From Chitinophagales bacterium (GTDB taxonomy: Bacteria; Bacteroidota; Bacteroidia; Chitinophagales; CAIODY01): a stretch of DNA of 10,848 bases. Positions 6,784 to 10,848 of this stretch are shown one piece after another. How positions within the stretch are numbered: the first letter of the stretch is position 1; the number at the start of each line of letters is the position of its first letter. The position numbers and the translations under genes were made by a program. Below the pieces are notes generated by a model that saw only the letters and a list, made by a program, of their open reading frames with translations, was not told the DNA's origin and did not search any database. Where the stretch lies: the NCBI GenBank assembly GCA_023251415.1, contig JAHEYX010000072.1, positions 1-10,848 of the forward strand, written 5' to 3'.

Positions 6784-8055
6784 GTGTTTTACTACCTCTT
6801 CAATTACTTACATCATTACTACGATTTCTTCGGAGCGGGTGTATTCAAATACATTTCATTCAGAGCTTCTGCTGCAATGATTTTGTCGTTGGTTATTTCC
6901 TTATTGTTGGGTAAACGTATCGTATTGTTTTTACAACGTAAACAAATTGGTGAAACCATTCGTGATTTAGGATTAGCCGGCGAGCAACAAAAGAAGGGCA
7001 CCCCTACGATGGGTGGATTAATTATACTGGCCGCTATTTTAATTCCGACATTGCTATTTGCTCGCGTTATGAACGTTTATATTTTATTGCTGATAGCAAC
7101 GACCATTTGGATGGGCGCAATCGGCTTTTTGGATGATTATATTAAAGTATTTAAAAAAGATAAACGTGGTTTAGCCGGTAAATTTAAAGTGCTCGGACAA
7201 ATCGGACTTGGATTAATTGTAGGTGTGACTTTGTATTTTAACAAGCATGTCATGATTAAAAAGGAAGTCATTAAAGACGGAATTTATCAAACCGTAACAC
7301 CGCGTGACAATAACCCTTTGCAAGCTTTTAATAAAGAAGTGGAAATGAGTATGGACAGTGTACGTGTGCCGGTAACTACCATTCCATTTATTAAAACACA
7401 TCAATTTAATTATGCTAAATTATTATCGTGGGTAGGTGATGGATATGAAAATTATGCCTGGCTGATTTTTATACCAATCGTAATATTTATTATCACGGCA
7501 GTAAGTAACGGTGCGAACATTACGGATGGTATCGACGGACTGGCGACAGGCACCTCGGCTATAATCGGGGTAGTATTAATTGTGTTTGCCTATGTGAGTG
7601 GGAATGTCAATTTTGCGCGCTATTTAAACATCATGTACATTCCGCACAGTGGCGAAATTGTGGTCTTCGGCGCTGCATTCGTAGGCGCCTGTGTAGGGTT
7701 TTTGTGGTACAATACTTTTCCGGCGCAAGTGTTTATGGGTGATACCGGATCATTGGCAATCGGGGGTATCATCGGAGCAATGGCATTGTGTGTACGTAAA
7801 GAATTATTGATTCCGATTTTCTGTGGTATTTTCTTAATCGAAAATTTATCGGTGATGTTGCAAGTGGCTGTGTTTAAATACCGCAAAAAGAAATACGGAT
7901 TAGAATATGCGCAACAAAATCGTTTGTTCAAAATGTCGCCTTTACATCATCACTACCAAAAAGTTGGTATGCATGAATCTAAAATTGTAATGCGATTTAT
8001 GATCATCGGAATTATGTTGGCTATTGTAACTATTGCAACATTAAAATTAAGATAA
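6784..8055 (+). CDS. mraY: Phospho-N-acetylmuramoyl-pentapeptide transferase MraY
   Basis: MraY is the integral membrane enzyme that moves phospho-MurNAc-pentapeptide from UDP to undecaprenyl phosphate, making lipid I. Key motifs are present: GTPTMGG (72-78), FLDDYIK (115-121) with Asp117/Asp118, NITDGIDGL (245-253), FMGDTGS (317-323) with Asp320, and PLHHHYQ (386-392). The protein is 423 aa, about 60 longer than E. coli MraY (360). The extra residues fall at about 152-220, between two membrane segments, and are polar and charged; this is typical of Bacteroidota MraY and not a frameshift. The start is GTG 6784, giving FYYLFNYLHHYYDFFGAG, which matches the usual Bacteroidota N-terminus; there is no ATG nearby. 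A 37-base A/T-rich spacer without a ribosome site separates it from murE. It ends 13 bases before murD. Confidence 0.97.
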   Translation: MFYYLFNYLHHYYDFFGAGVFKYISFRASAAMILSLVISLLLGKRIVLFLQRKQIGETIRDLGLAGEQQKKGTPTMGGLIILAAILIPTLLFARVMNVYILLLIATTIWMGAIGFLDDYIKVFKKDKRGLAGKFKVLGQIGLGLIVGVTLYFNKHVMIKKEVIKDGIYQTVTPRDNNPLQAFNKEVEMSMDSVRVPVTTIPFIKTHQFNYAKLLSWVGDGYENYAWLIFIPIVIFIITAVSNGANITDGIDGLATGTSAIIGVVLIVFAYVSGNVNFARYLNIMYIPHSGEIVVFGAAFVGACVGFLWYNTFPAQVFMGDTGSLAIGGIIGAMALCVRKELLIPIFCGIFLIENLSVMLQVAVFKYRKKKYGLEYAQQNRLFKMSPLHHHYQKVGMHESKIVMRFMIIGIMLAIVTIATLKLR

Positions 8056-8068
8056 GTACAACGCAAAA

Positions 8069-9406
8069 ATGAAACGATTAGTTATACTCGGATGCGGCGA
8101 AAGCGGTGCAGGTACGGCGGTACTGGGCAAACAGCAGGGGTATGACGTATTCGTAAGTGATAAAAATCCGATTGCCGATAAATACAAACAACTGCTGAAT
8201 GCTCATCAAATCCCTTTTGAAGAAGGTAAGCACACTGCAGATTTACTATTGAATGCGGATGAAGTAATGAAGAGTCCGGGCATACCTGAAAAAGTGGAAA
8301 TTGTAAAAGCAATCAGAGCTAAAGGAATTTTAGTGGTGAGCGAAATTGAATTTGCGGCGCGTTATACCAATGCCGTATTAATCGGAATAACAGGAAGTAA
8401 TGGCAAATCAACCACTACTACGTTGATTCATCATATACTGGTGAAAGCCGGATACAAAGCAGCATTAGTAGGCAATATCGGATTCAGCTTTGCCTTAGCC
8501 GTTGCGCAAGGAGGCTATGATTATTATGTAATTGAAATCAGTAATTTTCAATTGGATGATATCCATAATTTCCGTCCGCATATTGCAGTGCTGCTAAATA
8601 TTACGCCCGACCACTTGGATCGGTACAATTATGAAATGAAGAATTATGTCCATTCTAAATTTCGGATAACAGAAAATCAAACTGAAAAGGATTATTTCAT
8701 TTGGTGTGCAGATAATCCGGTTTTACAAACCGAAATGCAACAGCGTACACTCAAAGCCCAATGCATTCCATTTTCACTAACTACTGCTTTCCCAATTGGA
8801 GGCAGTATAATAAACGAGCAATTAACCATTAACCAACCCAATAAACCAACCTTTACTATGTCGATCTATGAATTGGCCCTACAAGGCAAACACAACCAAC
8901 ACAATTCGCTTGCTGCCGGAATTTCTGCAAATATCGTTGATGTTCGCAATGAAATTATTCGTGAATCAATGAGTGATTTTGAAAATTTAGAACACCGTAT
9001 GGAACCGGTATTAACCATTAAGGGAATTGATTTTGTCAATGATTCAAAAGCAACCAATATTAATTCTACTTGGTTTGCCTTAGAAAGCATGACGAAACCC
9101 GTGATTTGGATTGCCGGCGGCCTTGATAAAGGAAATGATTATACCGTACTGCAATCGTTGGTGAAAGAAAAAGTTAAAGCCATCATTTGTATGGGTAAAG
9201 ACAATCGTAAAATTCACGAAGCCTTTGCACGTTACGTAGATATGATTGCCAATACACAAAGCGCTGATGAAGCGGTACAAATGGCTTATCAATTGGGTGA
9301 TAAAGGTGATGTCGTTTTATTATCTCCGGCTTGTGCAAGTTTTGATTTGTTTGAAAATTATGTTGATCGCGGAAATAAATTCAAAGCAGCAGTAAAAGCA
9401 CTTTAA
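8069..9406 (+). CDS. murD: UDP-N-acetylmuramoyl-L-alanine:D-glutamate ligase MurD
   Basis: MurD is a cytoplasmic ATP-dependent ligase that adds D-glutamate to UDP-MurNAc-L-Ala. At 445 aa it has normal length. The N-terminal Rossmann-like UDP-binding domain begins LVILGCGESGAGTA (4-17). The central domain has the P-loop GSNGKST (109-115), EISNFQLD (156-163), NITPDHLDRY (177-186) and Lys197 in YVHSK, where the carbamylated lysine is expected. HNQHN (275-279) and EHRME (308-312) follow. The C-terminal domain has NDSKATN (324-330), GGLDKG (350-355) and LLSPACASFD (417-426). In most homologues the EISN position reads ELSS or EISS, so Asn159 is a local oddity next to the Mg/UMA-binding residues; the other catalytic positions look intact. 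The ATG at 8069 is preceded by CGCAAAA, without a Shine-Dalgarno. It follows mraY in the expected order. Confidence 0.97.
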   Translation: MKRLVILGCGESGAGTAVLGKQQGYDVFVSDKNPIADKYKQLLNAHQIPFEEGKHTADLLLNADEVMKSPGIPEKVEIVKAIRAKGILVVSEIEFAARYTNAVLIGITGSNGKSTTTTLIHHILVKAGYKAALVGNIGFSFALAVAQGGYDYYVIEISNFQLDDIHNFRPHIAVLLNITPDHLDRYNYEMKNYVHSKFRITENQTEKDYFIWCADNPVLQTEMQQRTLKAQCIPFSLTTAFPIGGSIINEQLTINQPNKPTFTMSIYELALQGKHNQHNSLAAGISANIVDVRNEIIRESMSDFENLEHRMEPVLTIKGIDFVNDSKATNINSTWFALESMTKPVIWIAGGLDKGNDYTVLQSLVKEKVKAIICMGKDNRKIHEAFARYVDMIANTQSADEAVQMAYQLGDKGDVVLLSPACASFDLFENYVDRGNKFKAAVKAL

Positions 9407-9565
9407 TTCGTTAACAGCAACAAGCAGGTTGGTTTACTAATTTCGGTTCTCCGAAAATGGTGCTTGGGGCTGCATTCGAAGTAATGTTACACTTTACCTT
9501 ACGCTTTTTATAATTACACTTGCGATACTGAATTGCCGGCTGCTGAACCTGTCCTGAATAAGACG
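9407..9565 (+). promoter_or_regulatory. Unusual gap between murD and ftsW, possible internal promoter
   Basis: This is the only sizeable gap inside the plus-strand cluster, and I see no convincing gene in it. It holds a small hairpin, TTTCGG (9441-9446), loop TTCT, CCGAAA (9451-9456), not followed by a T-run. It also holds a direct repeat TTACACTT at 9487-9494 and 9514-9521. TACACTTG at 9515-9522 differs by one base from the Bacteroidota -7 element TAnnTTTG, and TTTAC at 9493-9497 sits about where a poor -33 element might be. An internal promoter for ftsW and the genes beyond is plausible but unproven; degenerate spacer sequence is the alternative. Confidence 0.3.
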
Positions 9566-10834
9566 ATGAATCGAATAAAAATGATTTCAAAAGAAGATAT
9601 CGAATCAGTTGACCCCCGTGAGTTAATGCGAAAAACTTACGGGGATCGCTATTTGTGGTTGATTGTGATAGCACTCACCATGATATCTTGTTTGACTATA
9701 TACAGTTCAACCGGCACACTTGCTTATAAATACAATAAATCGAATGAACACTATTTGATTCAACAATTAGCCTTTGTATTTGTTGGTTTAGGCTTAATGT
9801 ATGTGGCTCATTTGGTGCATTACAAATTCTATTCACGCTTTGCACAACTGCTGTTGTTTTTAACTATTCCGCTGTTATTATACACACTGATTTTCGGTTC
9901 TCACGTTAATGATGCATCACGATGGATTCGAATACCATTAATCGGATTGTCCTTTCAAACATCGGATTTAGCTAAGTTAGCGCTAATCATGTATAGTGCC
10001 CGTATGCTTTCCAAAAAGCAAGAAGTTATCAAAGATTTTAAAAAGGCATTCATACCAATTATGTGGCCGGTGGTAGTGGTTTGTTTATTAATTGTTCCGG
10101 CTAATTTATCTACAGCGGCTATACTTTTTATGACCTCTATGGTATTGTTATTTATAGGTCGTATTAATATGAAACACTTAGCTGCCATGGCCGGTGTTGG
10201 TATTATGGCTTTGGTGTTATTTATTTTGGTGGCTAAAATGGTGGGCTTCAAAGGCCGTATCGAAACCTGGGAAAATCGTATTAAAAGCTTTTCATCAAAA
10301 GATAAAACAGAAGTACCGTTTCAAGTGCAACAAGCTAATATCGCCTTGGTAAAAGGAGGTACGCTTGGCGTTGGCCCGGGTAACAGTACCCAACGTAATT
10401 TTCTACCCCATCCTTACAGTGATTTTATTTATGCGGTAATTGTAGAAGAATACGGCTTATTCGGTGCTTTATTAATAGTCGTTCTTTACCTCTTTTTTCT
10501 GTTTCGATGTATACGCATCTTTATTAAATGCCCGGGTGCATTCGGCGCCTTTCTGGCAGTAGGTTTAGGCTTTGCGCTCACTATTCAAGCTTTTATGCAT
10601 ATGGCAGTAAATGTACATTTGATGCCGGTTACAGGGGTTACTTTACCATTTATCAGTATGGGGGGTACTTCCTTAATTTTTACCAGTTTAGCAACCGGTA
10701 TTATTCTTAGTGTAAGTAAAAATGTGGAGCAATTAGAAGGCGATCGTGTGTTAGCAGAATTAGAAGCTGAAGCCGCAGCAAAAGCGGTTGTAGATTCTAC
10801 GGAAGAGCAAGCTGCTCAACCTGCTATTGCCTAA
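9566..10834 (+). CDS. ftsW: FtsW, SEDS-family septal peptidoglycan glycosyltransferase
   Basis: FtsW is a multi-pass membrane protein that polymerises lipid II into septal glycan strands together with FtsI. From ATG 9566 it is 422 aa, with a cytoplasmic N-terminus of about 28 residues and then roughly ten hydrophobic segments beginning at about 29-50. SEDS signatures are STGTLAYKY (48-56), FQTSDLAKLALI (130-141), GVGPGNSTQRNFLPHPYSDF (268-287), the last holding Asp286 at the catalytic position known from RodA/FtsW, VIVEEYG (291-297), and VTGVTLPFISMGGTS (355-369). The last 35 residues are acidic and alanine-rich, a soluble tail. The frame is open back to a TTG at 9533 (433 aa), and an ATG at 9581 is also possible (417 aa). 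ATG 9566 is preferred as the first ATG; the conserved part begins well after all three. RodA is excluded mainly by its place after murD. The end of the gene lies 14 bases from the window edge. Confidence 0.95.
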   Translation: MNRIKMISKEDIESVDPRELMRKTYGDRYLWLIVIALTMISCLTIYSSTGTLAYKYNKSNEHYLIQQLAFVFVGLGLMYVAHLVHYKFYSRFAQLLLFLTIPLLLYTLIFGSHVNDASRWIRIPLIGLSFQTSDLAKLALIMYSARMLSKKQEVIKDFKKAFIPIMWPVVVVCLLIVPANLSTAAILFMTSMVLLFIGRINMKHLAAMAGVGIMALVLFILVAKMVGFKGRIETWENRIKSFSSKDKTEVPFQVQQANIALVKGGTLGVGPGNSTQRNFLPHPYSDFIYAVIVEEYGLFGALLIVVLYLFFLFRCIRIFIKCPGAFGAFLAVGLGFALTIQAFMHMAVNVHLMPVTGVTLPFISMGGTSLIFTSLATGIILSVSKNVEQLEGDRVLAELEAEAAAKAVVDSTEEQAAQPAIA

Positions 10835-10848
10835 TTACTTAGCAAAAG

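Noticed and set aside
7620..7931. Minus-strand open frame of 103 codons inside mraY
   Set aside because: It is fully antisense to a strongly conserved membrane enzyme gene, and the translation looks like a shadow of MraY codons.
9441..9456. TTTCGG-TTCT-CCGAAA hairpin as an intrinsic terminator after murD
   Set aside because: The stem is only six pairs, three of them A-T, and no T-run follows; a terminator here would also cut the cluster before ftsW.
9411..9674. Minus-strand open frame of 87 codons over the murD-ftsW gap
   Set aside because: It runs antisense into the ftsW coding region, its translation has no recognisable domain and looks low-complexity, and its start lies inside ftsW.
9955..10251. 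Minus-strand open frame of 98 codons inside ftsW
   Set aside because: It is antisense to conserved SEDS segments; its Ile/Thr/Lys-rich composition is what the reverse complement of a membrane protein gene gives.

Overview
The window is the first two-thirds of a dcw (division and cell wall) gene cluster, preceded by one divergently transcribed glycosyltransferase gene. Gene order, protein motifs, a modest A+T bias and the near absence of Shine-Dalgarno sequences point to a member of the Bacteroidota. The roughly 420-residue MraY with its extra loop and the PASTA-tailed FtsI fit that group, perhaps the Chitinophagales/Sphingobacteriales side, though I cannot fix the genus from sequence alone. 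MurE carries the DNPR motif, so the peptidoglycan should contain meso-diaminopimelate, as expected for a Gram-negative member of this phylum.

Layout: positions 1-55 hold a perfect inverted repeat just past the 3' end of a minus-strand GT2 glycosyltransferase gene (56-1114). An intergenic region of about 230 bases (1115-1343) separates it from the plus-strand cluster and holds candidate control sites, including a 10-bp-periodic TGGRN-like direct repeat that looks like a MraZ operator. Then, all on the plus strand, come mraZ, rsmH, an ftsL-type gene, ftsI, murE, mraY, murD and ftsW. Spacing is tight: 5 nt, 6 nt, two 4-nt stop/start overlaps, 37 nt and 13 nt. The exception is a gap of about 160 bases before ftsW. 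The window ends 14 bases after the ftsW stop; murG, murC, ftsQ, ftsA and ftsZ would normally follow but are not visible.

How the genes work together: MraZ is the cluster's probable autoregulator and RsmH methylates 16S rRNA. MurE and MurD add amino acids to the UDP-MurNAc peptide in the cytoplasm. MraY transfers the finished precursor to the lipid carrier. FtsW (SEDS glycosyltransferase) and FtsI (class B transpeptidase), with the small bitopic FtsL-like protein, polymerise and crosslink septal peptidoglycan.

I found no mobile element, CRISPR array, tRNA or rRNA, and no convincing new system. The points worth a second look are regulatory (the periodic repeat and inverted repeat upstream of mraZ, and the odd gap before ftsW), start-codon assignments (mraZ, ftsW, the glycosyltransferase) and a few protein-level peculiarities (MraY insert, FtsI PASTA tail, MurD ISN substitution).
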